Assembly: GCA_903772945.1 (NCBI GenBank)
Contig: CAICTM010001285.1
Span: forward strand, 1 to 32,457
From: Seminavis robusta
Taxonomy: Eukaryota; Bacillariophyta; Bacillariophyceae; Naviculales; Naviculaceae
Direction: 5' to 3'
DNA: 32,457 bases
Below, piece after piece: positions 1 to 7,946 of this stretch. The position numbers and the translations under genes were made by a program. Numbering within the stretch: the stretch's first letter is position 1; every line of letters begins with the position of its first letter. The notes under the pieces are model-generated. The model did not search any database. It had not been told where the DNA came from and worked only from the letters and a program-made list of their open reading frames with translations.

Positions 1-1
1 G

Positions 2-181
2 CCTGCTGTTGAAGATGAAGATGCTGAGGCAGAGGAAGCGTCGTCAAGTCCATCAAGTGAGAATCAACACACGAGAGGAGCAATGGCAATGGCAACAATA
101 GAAGGAGCGCAACAGGAGCTGCAACAAGAGGAGGCCGGTGGATATCCAGTCAATCGAGTCAATCGAAGCTGGAGTTTATGA
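2..181 (+). CDS. Possible 3' end of an acidic hypothetical protein (partial)
   Basis: The frame starting at base 2 is open from the left edge to a TGA at 179-181, giving about 59 residues. It begins with an acidic Glu/Asp/Ala/Ser stretch (PAVEDEDAEAEEASSS) and continues as a Gln/Glu-rich tail. That composition resembles the disordered C-terminus of a larger protein whose body lies off the left edge. No domain is visible. The segment overlaps the 3' part of the minus-strand ORF at 64-1074, so at most one of the two is likely to be real over the shared bases. The call rests only on an open frame and composition. Confidence 0.28.
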   Translation, partial: PAVEDEDAEAEEASSSPSSENQHTRGAMAMATIEGAQQELQQEEAGGYPVNRVNRSWSL

Positions 182-1074
182 GCTTTCTTCGGGATCGATG
201 AATCCTTCAAGCGGACGAGCGAATCTTCGAGCGAATCTTCGAGCGAATCCTCGTTTGAATGGTTCGAACGACCAACTGCAAGCCAGCTATCTGCAAGCCA
301 GGCAAATAAACGACCAATGCCAGTCCTAGGTAGACGACCAATGCCAGTCCTAGGTAGACTGAGCTTGTTGTTATCGATCGGCAGTTTGTTGTTGTTCCAT
401 CGCCGTTCCGTGTTGTTGTTGTGCGAAACAACATCAGTGTACCTCTCCGTCGAGTTAATGAAAAAGTGAGGAACTGAAGCATGACTCAATAAAAGACTTA
501 AGCTCGAAGCATGACACACAAGCCGAGCCTTCGATATGCAGTTGATATCCATTTTTTGATGAATTTTGTTAACTTGGATCGATCTGTTAACTTGGATCGA
601 TCGATCGCGATCGACTCGGAGATGAGGCAATAAGGCTTTGCCGGTGATAGAGATACCAGTAGTAGCAGTAACAGTAACTGTAGTAACAGTAGTGGCTGCT
701 GCAGCGATCGATCGATCGTAATAGATAAAAGGATCCTCATTGAGATTACGATCGTCAATAGGAACAAGGGGAGGATTGCTTTCGAGCGAATCCAAGATAG
801 GGTCCTCATCGCGATTTCGATCCACGATAGGATAAAGAACAAGGGGATTGTTTACGAGCGAATCCAGCAGGTTGACAAGGGGATTGCTTGCGAGCGAATC
901 CAAGGGAATTAAGTTGCAATAAGGGGAAGGACTACCGATGAAGATAATGAGAGGAAACTCAGGACTCTGCATCAAGGGATAGCTCATTCCATTGACAACC
1001 ATAAGGGATAGACATATAAGAACAAGAATGAGTAACATCTCATAACCACGCATGCTACCATGCGACAATACCAT
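64..1074 (-). CDS. Hypothetical secreted low-complexity protein, 336 aa
   Basis: I do not recognise this protein. The ATG at 1074 opens a 336-codon frame. After a short N-terminus comes a strongly hydrophobic segment (MLLILVLICLSLMVVNG), consistent with a signal peptide or signal anchor. The body consists of short internal duplications: four versions of an L-D-S-L-x-S-N-P-L motif, RSIQVN twice, LPRTGIGR twice and EDSL three times. These match tandem DNA repeats of 12, 18 and 24 bp. All are multiples of three, so the frame survives. The C-terminus is Cys/Ala-rich. The signal peptide and the frame-keeping repeats argue for a gene. The simple-sequence composition and the lack of any domain argue for chance. 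It overlaps a possible plus-strand gene end at 2-181. Confidence 0.35.
   Translation of the reverse strand: MVLSHGSMRGYEMLLILVLICLSLMVVNGMSYPLMQSPEFPLIIFIGSPSPYCNLIPLDSLASNPLVNLLDSLVNNPLVLYPIVDRNRDEDPILDSLESNPPLVPIDDRNLNEDPFIYYDRSIAAAATTVTTVTVTATTGISITGKALLPHLRVDRDRSIQVNRSIQVNKIHQKMDINCISKARLVCHASSLSLLLSHASVPHFFINSTERYTDVVSHNNNTERRWNNNKLPIDNNKLSLPRTGIGRLPRTGIGRLFAWLADSWLAVGRSNHSNEDSLEDSLEDSLVRLKDSSIPKKAHKLQLRLTRLTGYPPASSCCSSCCAPSIVAIAIAPLVC
217..252. repeat. 12-bp tandem repeat, three copies
   Basis: The unit GAGCGAATCTTC occurs at 217, 229 and 241, the last with one substitution. It lies in the minus-strand 336-aa frame and encodes the repeated EDSL motif there. Confidence 0.85.
311..358. 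repeat. 24-bp perfect tandem duplication
   Basis: Bases 311-334 and 335-358 are identical. On the minus strand the unit encodes the doubled motif LPRTGIGR. Confidence 0.9.
567..602. repeat. 18-bp tandem duplication running into a (GATC)n tract
   Basis: TGTTAACTTGGATCGATC occurs at 567-584 and 585-602 and runs on into ATCGATCGCGATCG. It gives the doubled RSIQVN motif on the minus strand. A second ATCGATCG tract lies near 705-718. Confidence 0.85.
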
Positions 1075-1152
1075 TGTGCATTGACTAGTCTAGAGATCTA
1101 AGAGATGTAAAGTTTGTATTTCCAAATAAGTGAGGCAGTTATTGATTATTTT

Positions 1153-3185
1153 CTAGAATAAGCCTGCTAATTGTAAAGCTGTAAAGCTGAATTGTAAGCT
1201 GTATCCCGTCGCAGGGATGAGACGGCGTTGTCGACTTCTCTTCACAAGGCACAGATTTCGAATGGTCAATTTTCGCTCCTCCACTCGGTCGTCCTCGATG
1301 TTGCTCTCAGCAAAGGTGCCTTTGGTTGATTCCTTGGGGAGAGGAGCCTTCAACGCGCTTTCGAACTTCTGAAGGCGGGGTCTTACCAGCAACGACAAAC
1401 CCAGCCAAGCTAGGAAAGCAGTCACGAAAACTGTCAGAACGAGCACCCATGTTGTAATGACTTGTACTGTCTCTCATAACCAAACTGCTCCTGTTGAAAT
1501 AACTGGTCGGTGATATTGGCGAGAAGACCTACCGCAATATTGTGGGCTGGACATCCACGAGCTCCGACCTTTTGCGATTCCGAGTGGCTGCCTTTGGAGA
1601 ACAATCCGCTCTGAAACGTGTACTCCGGTGCACCAAAAGTTAAGGTGTCGTCAAGATTCGGCCTCCAGGGATCGAAATCCTCTGGCCTTGCGAATACGCG
1701 GGAGTCGTTATTTGCCGAAAGGGAATACTGAACTGCGTACGGCGAGCCTGATTTCCATTCATCTCCTCCGATGTATTCTACAGTTTGACCCGAGAAGTTG
1801 GCTTGTATCGTCAGCCCCTCATCGATGACAGCGTTTCCTGCAATCGGTAGATTCAAGAGCCGATAACGAATTGGAAGGGATTCTTCTTGAAGGCCTTGAT
1901 GTTTTTGCAGGGATTTCGGCCTATTCGCTTGACGAGACTGGACTGAATGACTACCAGGATATGCAGCCCGGTGTAAAGCTCCCCGGCAAAGCTCCTTGAG
2001 ATTTCTTGAGCCGACAACGCATCGTCAGTGTAGCTCCTGTATTTTTCCATCTCCCGGGAACCAAGGTATGACTCAATCATCTCTGCAGCTTGTTTCATAT
2101 GCAGTTGATGGAGCCGAAACAAGCCTTGACCAGCATGAGAATGCCAGAGTTTGCTTTGCAATAATATGCTCACTGTAGCGCCTTCCGTCATCAGAATCCA
2201 GCGTGTGTAGATCGTTGCAATTTCGTCAAGAAATGCAGAAGAGGCTTCAGGTAAAAACATCTCCAGAATGTATGTGAGCAGTGACGATAGTAAGGATACC
2301 AAATGATCTTTGGAGGGGTTTATCAAATCTGAGAATGATAGCTGCAGAAGTTCGTCAGGTATTGGCTTGAATTCAACTCTGTTGGCCCCCACAATGGTCT
2401 TTGAGAGGATAGGGAAAGCCTCTCGAAGCGCTCTTCGAAGACCTCCATGCTCGGGCGAACCAGTATCAAACAAAGAAGCGGCTACGGCTGGAAACATTTC
2501 ATCATTGGGTAGATCCACGTTGAAGAGGATCTTCGACCTGCTTCGCTTCTGCTTTTGCTGAAGAACACCCAAGACGTCTTCATAAGAGCCCACAATGGGA
2601 CCGTGAAAGAAGGGACAACCGCCTTTTCCAGTTTGACTCCAGGATTAACTCCAGATAGTTGCTGCCCTTGTAGTGTTTCAAGTACTCAAGATCCATTGTC
2701 ATTGACTCACTCTGTAGGCGACTCTCGTCGTGGTGCGCTCCGACTGTCTTCACTTTTTGGATGGATCTGTGGATCAAATCAGTAGCAATCTGCTTCAAGA
2801 ATTCATCAGAAAGAGCGGTGTCTTCGGCCCACAGCACTGGGGATGGTTCATCGTTCTGGTCTACTTGGACTTTGCAAGGATCAAATTGGGGCTCGATGTC
2901 TTCCGCTTTTCCAAGAATACCACAAGAAACCAGTATCGTTGCCGCTGAGAAGGGAATCCTCTTCAACACACTGGACACGGCGTCTTCTTCTATTCCTTTG
3001 GAACAAACACAAGTTCTTGTTCGGAGCGAGAGACCCCGGTTGAGCTTTGAGAAGTCAGTACTCTGTGTATACCCCGACAGTGCAAACTGCGAAAGCGCTT
3101 GCTTGCAGGTGTCTGTACACATGCCAGTACTAATGGCGTCCAGACACATCGGGAGTGCTGCAACTAAAAGCAAGCTCACTTTCAT
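1153..3185 (-). pseudogene. Broken gene: signal peptide + cytochrome P450-like protein with C-terminal membrane segment
   Basis: The ATG at 3185 begins a clear signal peptide (MKVSLLLVAALPMCLDA). A Cys-rich region of unknown family follows, then a P450-like region. That region holds a C-helix-like segment (TGSPEHGGLRRALREAF), a helix-K-like E-S-L-P-I-R, a meander-like P-E-D-F-D-P-W-R-P and a candidate heme-thiolate loop (VGARGCPAHNIAVGLL), whose Cys would be the axial ligand. The protein ends with a hydrophobic segment (VLVLTVFVTAFLAWLGL) and a charged tail. Coding quality passes directly from one frame to another near 2640, 1890 and 1490, with no non-coding gap and no convincing GT-AG pair. 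I read these as indels and not introns. CYP74-like or peroxidase-linked P450 types are possible relatives. P450-like is fairly firm; the subfamily is not. Confidence 0.55.
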
Positions 3186-4378
3186 GCTTCCATTCTGCTT
3201 GGCAGGTTGGAAGTATTGCAGTGCTGGTGAGTTTGGTATACTTTGTGGTTTGACACGCAGCAGAGCTGCACTTGTAGCCATCGTTAGGGTCTGGGCCGCC
3301 TTCTTCTCCTACATGTGGACAATGGACATCTGGTGTGAAGTCAGGAGCTGCCATGAAGTGGTGAAGAAAGCGACATGCTGATGTGTTTCCTTCCAGGGAA
3401 TACGAGACTTGGTCAAGCGCCGAATGCGAGGTGCGATCGCAAGCAGGATCACTCTCCGGTAGGCCACCCATGGACTCGGTGCAGTCTTCAATCGATTCGA
3501 TTCATATTGCTGGTTATCTCCAACACAAAAGGACATGATGCGCTCGCACAAATATCGGTCGCTATAGCGTTGGTCCAAAAAGATGTCAACGTCGACATCG
3601 TCGAAGGTGCATGTCAACCCGTCAAGGGCTGCTGAACATGGGCGGAACTCCCATTCCTGATGGATCGGGGCAACCTTCACCTTTTGTCCATGATTCCAAT
3701 CAATGATTTGAACTGCTGTCGTTGCAAGAGTGTTTCTGTCGGCAAAGTATGGTACTCGTTCCACCAGTTGCTGCTGCAACAAGGTTGTAAAACGGTTGTT
3801 TTTGTGGCCAGAAGCAATGTAACTATAAATATATTCTAGCGCAGATTTCCAACCGAAGTACCGATAGACGCCAACGTTAGGCACGTTCAATCGAAAGGAG
3901 TCCTGGTCACGTACGACGCCCTGCACCTCTTGGATCAAATCAAGAAGAGTCATTTCGTCGATGTAAACGGCTCGGATCTACTGTAGCATGGAATCGTCGG
4001 AAAAGTGCAAGCAGTAGGCTGAGCTGTTAGCGTTTGCTTGTCCGTGGGACGGGTCGACTTTAATTAAACTGGTAAAGTTTTTGGAATCTGGGTTCTGTCT
4101 TTCTTAGTTGCGTGAGCAACCGGTTGTACCGGTATTCCTCTAGAGCTTGAACAAAGTTGGGATAGATCGCCGTCTTGTTGACCATGCAGCGGATCAAATC
4201 GGGCGGCGACAAGAGTAACACGAAGACACAAAAGAAGGAGCACGGAAGCTACGGTGCTTGAACGCAATGGGCGCCTTTCCCGTTTCCAGCCATTGGCAAC
4301 GGCATCTTCTCTGACGCCCAGGCCGGAGCCACGGTCGATGTGATTGCTCAATTTCATGTACGTACATTCACGGAACAC
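3130..4378 (-). pseudogene. Broken gene: secreted or membrane protein of unknown family
   Basis: I do not recognise the family. The ATG at 4378 leads to a hydrophobic signal-like segment (SVLLLLCLRVTLVAA). The coding sense then moves between frames. One stretch (DLIRCMVNKTAIYPNFVQAL...) ends near 4066. A second frame covers about 4070-3480 but contains an in-frame TAG near 3982. A third frame covers about 3495-3130 and is Cys-rich with CPHVGEEGGPDPNDGYKC. At 3490 the frame change coincides with a doubled 5-base motif (GAATCGAATC on the minus strand); a single copy would join the flanking frames. The gene overlaps the start of the P450-like gene by 56 bases and diverges from the EEP nuclease gene. 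It may once have been fused to its P450-like neighbour. Confidence 0.45.
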
Positions 4379-4545
4379 AAAAAGATATCTAACCGTGCAC
4401 CTCTTCGCTGTAGCTCTAACCCTTGCAACAAAAGTAAAACCAACGGCATTTCAGACATCCTACCACTACCGTACCAACCTTCGACTCTGGCTGCATTGCA
4501 TAGGATAGACACTCTTCTTTTTATTAACTTAGCTGCATCGCATGC
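4379..4545. promoter_or_regulatory. Short divergent intergenic region, candidate bidirectional promoter
   Basis: Only 167 bases separate the minus-strand ATG at 4378 from the plus-strand ATG at 4546. Any core promoters for both genes must lie here or inside the genes. There is an A/T-rich tract just before 4546 (TTCTTTTTATTAACTTAG). No specific factor site was recognised. Confidence 0.3.
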
Positions 4546-6789
4546 ATGAGACAACGACGATCCCACCATAACACTAGTAAAGGGCGAGGCAAGAAGAAAA
4601 CCCCAAAGACTACAAGACGTTACAGTTACACAACAGCCATGGACTCGGACTCCAAAAACGCGTCTTGGGTAGACCGCCTAGTCTTTGAACCCATAGAACC
4701 CATACCTGTACTAGTAGTACCAAAAGAATTAGAAGAGGAAGACAAAGATGTAGTTAAAAATCCAAGTTTATCTTTCAGCCTGATCAGCTGGAACATCTTG
4801 GCAGAAAACTACTGCAGTCGCACGTCTCATCCGGGATTGCCTACCCAGTACCAGCAGGTAGTCTTTCAAAAGGAGCGAAGAGGCAGCTTGATTAGAAAGA
4901 TACTTTCAAGCACTTTCAATCCATGTAATGGCAATGACAATGACAATGACAAGACTGATCCACCAGACTTTTGGGCCTTGCAAGAAGTGGACATGGATGA
5001 AATCAAAACCAAGTTTCTAAGTCCAACAACTACCAATTACCAAGCCATGGAAACCACACGCATGAAGATTGGAAGTGGGGCTGGAGGAAAGGCAGATTCC
5101 TGTGGTATTTACTGGCTGAAAGATAAGTGGGAATTGTTGGATTCCAAAACCGTTCAATTCGATGATTTGGCAACCTTGCCAGCAGAACCAGATGGCAGCA
5201 TTGAATCCATAAGAAACAATCTCATGGGACTTCAACGGAGCTTTCTGCGACGCAATGTCGGTCTCATAGTCCGGCTCAAATCCAAATCACATCCCAACCA
5301 TACCATTGTAATCGCCAATACACACTTGTTCTGGAATCCAAGATATGAATATGTCAAACTGTGCCAAACGCATTACTTGATGGTGCAAGTCAAACACTTT
5401 CTAAACCAACCAGGCGAACCATTTGTTCTATGTGGAGATTTCAATTCACTACCCAAGAGTTCCGTACACGCCTATCTAGCCAATGGACACGTCAATGCCA
5501 CTCTAGTGGCTCCTTGGTGCTGCAACAATAAGGAAAACAACAATGAAGACAACGAGGACAACAACGTTGACGATGACACCCAACAGGGCAGAACTGGAGC
5601 GGCTGTTGACGCTGCTGCACAAGATCTGTCCACACTCACTGTCACCAGCAACGCCAATGACTCAACAACAAAAATGCCAGTATTAGTAGTACTGCCTGCC
5701 TATGAAGAATCACCAGCCAATGAATCCAACAGACACCACCACCACCAACCGCGGCAAAGTCGTCCACAAATCAGATATCTTTTGGACTACACGCTCAATC
5801 GCCTGTGCCGATGGTTCCGCATTTTGGGGATCGATGCGGCTCTCGAAACGGCCGACCAAGAAATACAACGCACCAAAGATGGAAACATTGTCGTCTTTGA
5901 ACAATGTCAGCAACAGGGAAGGGTTCTCATTACCACATCCAATACACTCCTCGAACGAACGAATTGTCCCCCAGGGACTTACCTCATTCGTCCAAAATCA
6001 TTGGCGGCCAATTGGGAAATTGTACTGGTGCACGTGCTTCTGACACACGGGATCACCTTGGATCCCAGCAAATTCTTGACACGCTGTGTCGTTTGCAATG
6101 GTACCATTCATGCCGTTCACGATACAACTCGGAAACGACAAATATTTGACAAGCATCAAGCTCCTGTCGAAGAGTCGGAAGATCTGGCTGTCTATCAATG
6201 TAATGGTTGTGAACAGGGATACTGGTGGAGTGATCGACCCGAGAGTTCGGCGTCACGCGTCAAGGATCAAGCCACTCGTTTGTATCAACTCTGCCTCCGT
6301 GCCCATGTCCCCACAACCGAGACGCGGCGACACATGTTTGAGCACGTGGATGTGGCAGCCGAGAGAAAACGAGGCTGGGACTGGACCATGAAAGGGAGTG
6401 AGTTGTTGAAACTCAAGCTGCAAGTATCTGAATGGCTAAAGGAGGGACGATTGACGTGTCCATTACAGCAACAACATTTACAGAGTGTCTACAACAAAGA
6501 CAGCAGCAGATCATGTGGCGAGACGGAAGAAGGAGATGCTGCTGATGAGCTGCTACCATTTACGAATGTGACTCGCGATTTTGAAGGGTGCCTCGATTAC
6601 ATCTTTTACGGTAGCAAGTCCCTCGTGGCGACGGATCGACTTTACGTTCCCACTACACACAAAGAACTCAGCAACGATCAAGAATTGAGCTATGGACATC
6701 TTCTCCCCAGTGATGTTTGGCCCAGTGATCACTTGGCTATAGGAGCACGACTGCAGTTGCGTGCCACAAAGATGAATGGCGAGCACTGA
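4546..6789 (+). CDS. CCR4/Angel-type EEP nuclease with an inserted Mut7-C RNase and zinc-ribbon domain
   Basis: This is a single-exon protein of 747 residues. EEP (exonuclease-endonuclease-phosphatase) motifs of deadenylase-type nucleases appear in order: SWNILAENYC (N83), LQEVD (E147), ANTHLFWNP (H260), LCGDFNSLP (D298, N300), CLDYIFYG (D684) and WPSDHLAIG (D728, H729). All expected catalytic positions are present, so Mg-dependent RNA 3'-exonuclease activity is likely. Between D298/N300 and D684 lies an acidic Asn/Asp linker and then a Mut7-C domain (about 409-560): YLLDYTLNRLCRWFRILGID, RVLITTSN, and a ribbon with C514/C517 and C552/C555. The usual acidic TRD motif reads TSN (T464-S465-N466), so the inserted PIN-like domain may be inactive and serve to bind RNA. 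A basic Lys/Arg-rich N-terminus precedes the fold. The second ATG (M32) is an alternative start. Confidence 0.9.
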   Translation: MRQRRSHHNTSKGRGKKKTPKTTRRYSYTTAMDSDSKNASWVDRLVFEPIEPIPVLVVPKELEEEDKDVVKNPSLSFSLISWNILAENYCSRTSHPGLPTQYQQVVFQKERRGSLIRKILSSTFNPCNGNDNDNDKTDPPDFWALQEVDMDEIKTKFLSPTTTNYQAMETTRMKIGSGAGGKADSCGIYWLKDKWELLDSKTVQFDDLATLPAEPDGSIESIRNNLMGLQRSFLRRNVGLIVRLKSKSHPNHTIVIANTHLFWNPRYEYVKLCQTHYLMVQVKHFLNQPGEPFVLCGDFNSLPKSSVHAYLANGHVNATLVAPWCCNNKENNNEDNEDNNVDDDTQQGRTGAAVDAAAQDLSTLTVTSNANDSTTKMPVLVVLPAYEESPANESNRHHHHQPRQSRPQIRYLLDYTLNRLCRWFRILGIDAALETADQEIQRTKDGNIVVFEQCQQQGRVLITTSNTLLERTNCPPGTYLIRPKSLAANWEIVLVHVLLTHGITLDPSKFLTRCVVCNGTIHAVHDTTRKRQIFDKHQAPVEESEDLAVYQCNGCEQGYWWSDRPESSASRVKDQATRLYQLCLRAHVPTTETRRHMFEHVDVAAERKRGWDWTMKGSELLKLKLQVSEWLKEGRLTCPLQQQHLQSVYNKDSSRSCGETEEGDAADELLPFTNVTRDFEGCLDYIFYGSKSLVATDRLYVPTTHKELSNDQELSYGHLLPSDVWPSDHLAIGARLQLRATKMNGEH

Positions 6790-6892
6790 TCAGTCCACTT
6801 AGCCTACAAAGGGTAACGCGGCTCAGTCCTTGCGCCGCGAACACAGAGTGGCCGCCATTTTGATTGAAACATGATCATATCTAACTAATGTG

Positions 6893-7350
6893 TTATAGGG
6901 TACTGGTAGGTAATGGGGATGCCTGTCTGGATACCGGTACTGGTACCAGTAGGGGGGGGGGGGGCGGGTCCTTGTCGGCTTTCTTCTGCAACTGCTCAGG
7001 CTGCTTCTTGATGGCTTCCTGCAGCCGCTGAGTCTGCAGAGGGGACCAAGTCAAGTGGCTCAGTTAGCTACTCTACGGTACCGGTATGCTTGCATGGCTT
7101 GGCTTGTTGCACTTACCTCTTCCTGGAGTTGTTTCTTGCGCGCCTTCTCAAGACGGTTCTTTTCACGAAGACGGTTCGTGTCCTTACGAAGACGGCTCCT
7201 CTCCTCACGAAGACGGTTCATGTCCTCAAGAAGAAGGTGCCTCTCCTCAAGCTCCTCAAGAAGCTTGCGCTTGCATGGACACATTGTGCACTTGCATGGA
7301 CACAGTGGATACTCTGGAAATGGAAGCTCGCCGTTGTCCAAAGGAGGCAT
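6893..7350 (-). CDS. Small coiled-coil protein with CxC motifs, two exons, 124 aa
   Basis: The family is unknown. Exon 1 is 7117-7350 (78 codons). The intron is 7034-7116, with donor GAG|GTAAGT and acceptor CTCTGCAG|ACT. Exon 2 is 6893-7033 (46 codons plus stop). Both exons are phase 0 and the coiled-coil character continues across the junction. The N-terminus carries Cys pairs (LCPCKCTMCPCKRK). A charged Leu/Arg/Glu helix follows, with LREERSRLRKDTNRLREKNR encoded by degenerate repeats of about 27 bp, then a Gln/Lys helix. The last 20 residues come from a G13 homopolymer (poly-Pro) and a TACCGGTA-type palindrome (LVPVPV), so the tail looks recently gained. A pyrimidine-rich stretch ending in TTAG just upstream of the ATG could be the acceptor of a 5' UTR intron. 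Confidence 0.5.
6952..6964. repeat. G13 homopolymer inside the coding tail
   Basis: Thirteen consecutive G lie inside exon 2 of the coiled-coil gene, where the minus strand reads them mainly as Pro. A one-base length change would alter the last 20 or so residues. Confidence 0.9.
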
Positions 7351-7946
7351 CTTGGTCTAAGGCAAAGTACATGTAAGAGAGCGAGAGAGCAGCCACACAC
7401 TTCAGCTTTGTAATGATTTAAAATTTGTGCTTGTGATGATCGAGATCAATGACTTGAGTGTTCTCAGAATAGTTTTGGTTTGAATCTTCCTTCACGAGAC
7501 ATCTGCTATTCGTGGCCAACTGTTTTGGTCCAACTCCCGCATGATCATGGCGGAAATGGGTGTGAGCTAGAGCTTTAAAACAGGTCTATGGCAGAGAACA
7601 TAACTATGACCAGCTGGTCCCCCATCCTTTTTACTCTCAGAAGCTGTACTGTAATCTCAACCGTACCCGCATTATAGCCTCATGGGTCCCAAACGGTGAT
7701 CGAAAAGGTGACCTACTAGTATTGCGGCGACGCATGGGCACTACAATCCAAGCCAAGGCTGGAGCAGCTCACAGCTCACAGGAGCATTGCATAGACCAGC
7801 CTACCGGTACCGGTACGGCAATGGTCGAAAACATATGGTAGCTCCTGCATGCAGAGCAAGGGTTGGAAAAGTGGTCAGTGAGTACGGTAGCTGCCAAACA
7901 AACTACAGGTACAGCACAACAAGTCGGAAGAAGACGACGGAGATGC
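7351..7946. other. Intergenic, 596 bases
   Basis: No gene is supported here. Bases 7389-7408 repeat exactly at 9269-9288. TACATGTA lies at 7368 and a doubled TACCGGTA at 7802-7815. Confidence 0.6.
7389..7408. repeat. Leader-associated 20-bp repeat, copy 1
   Basis: GCAGCCACACACTTCAGCTT is identical to 9269-9288. Both copies lie upstream of minus-strand ATGs (7350 and 9210), 38 and 58 bases away, with looser similarity on either side. Confidence 0.8.

Noticed and set aside
7055..7413. Plus-strand ORFs over the coiled-coil gene
   Set aside because: They are antisense to a minus-strand frame that is supported by a clean intron and phase-consistent exons.
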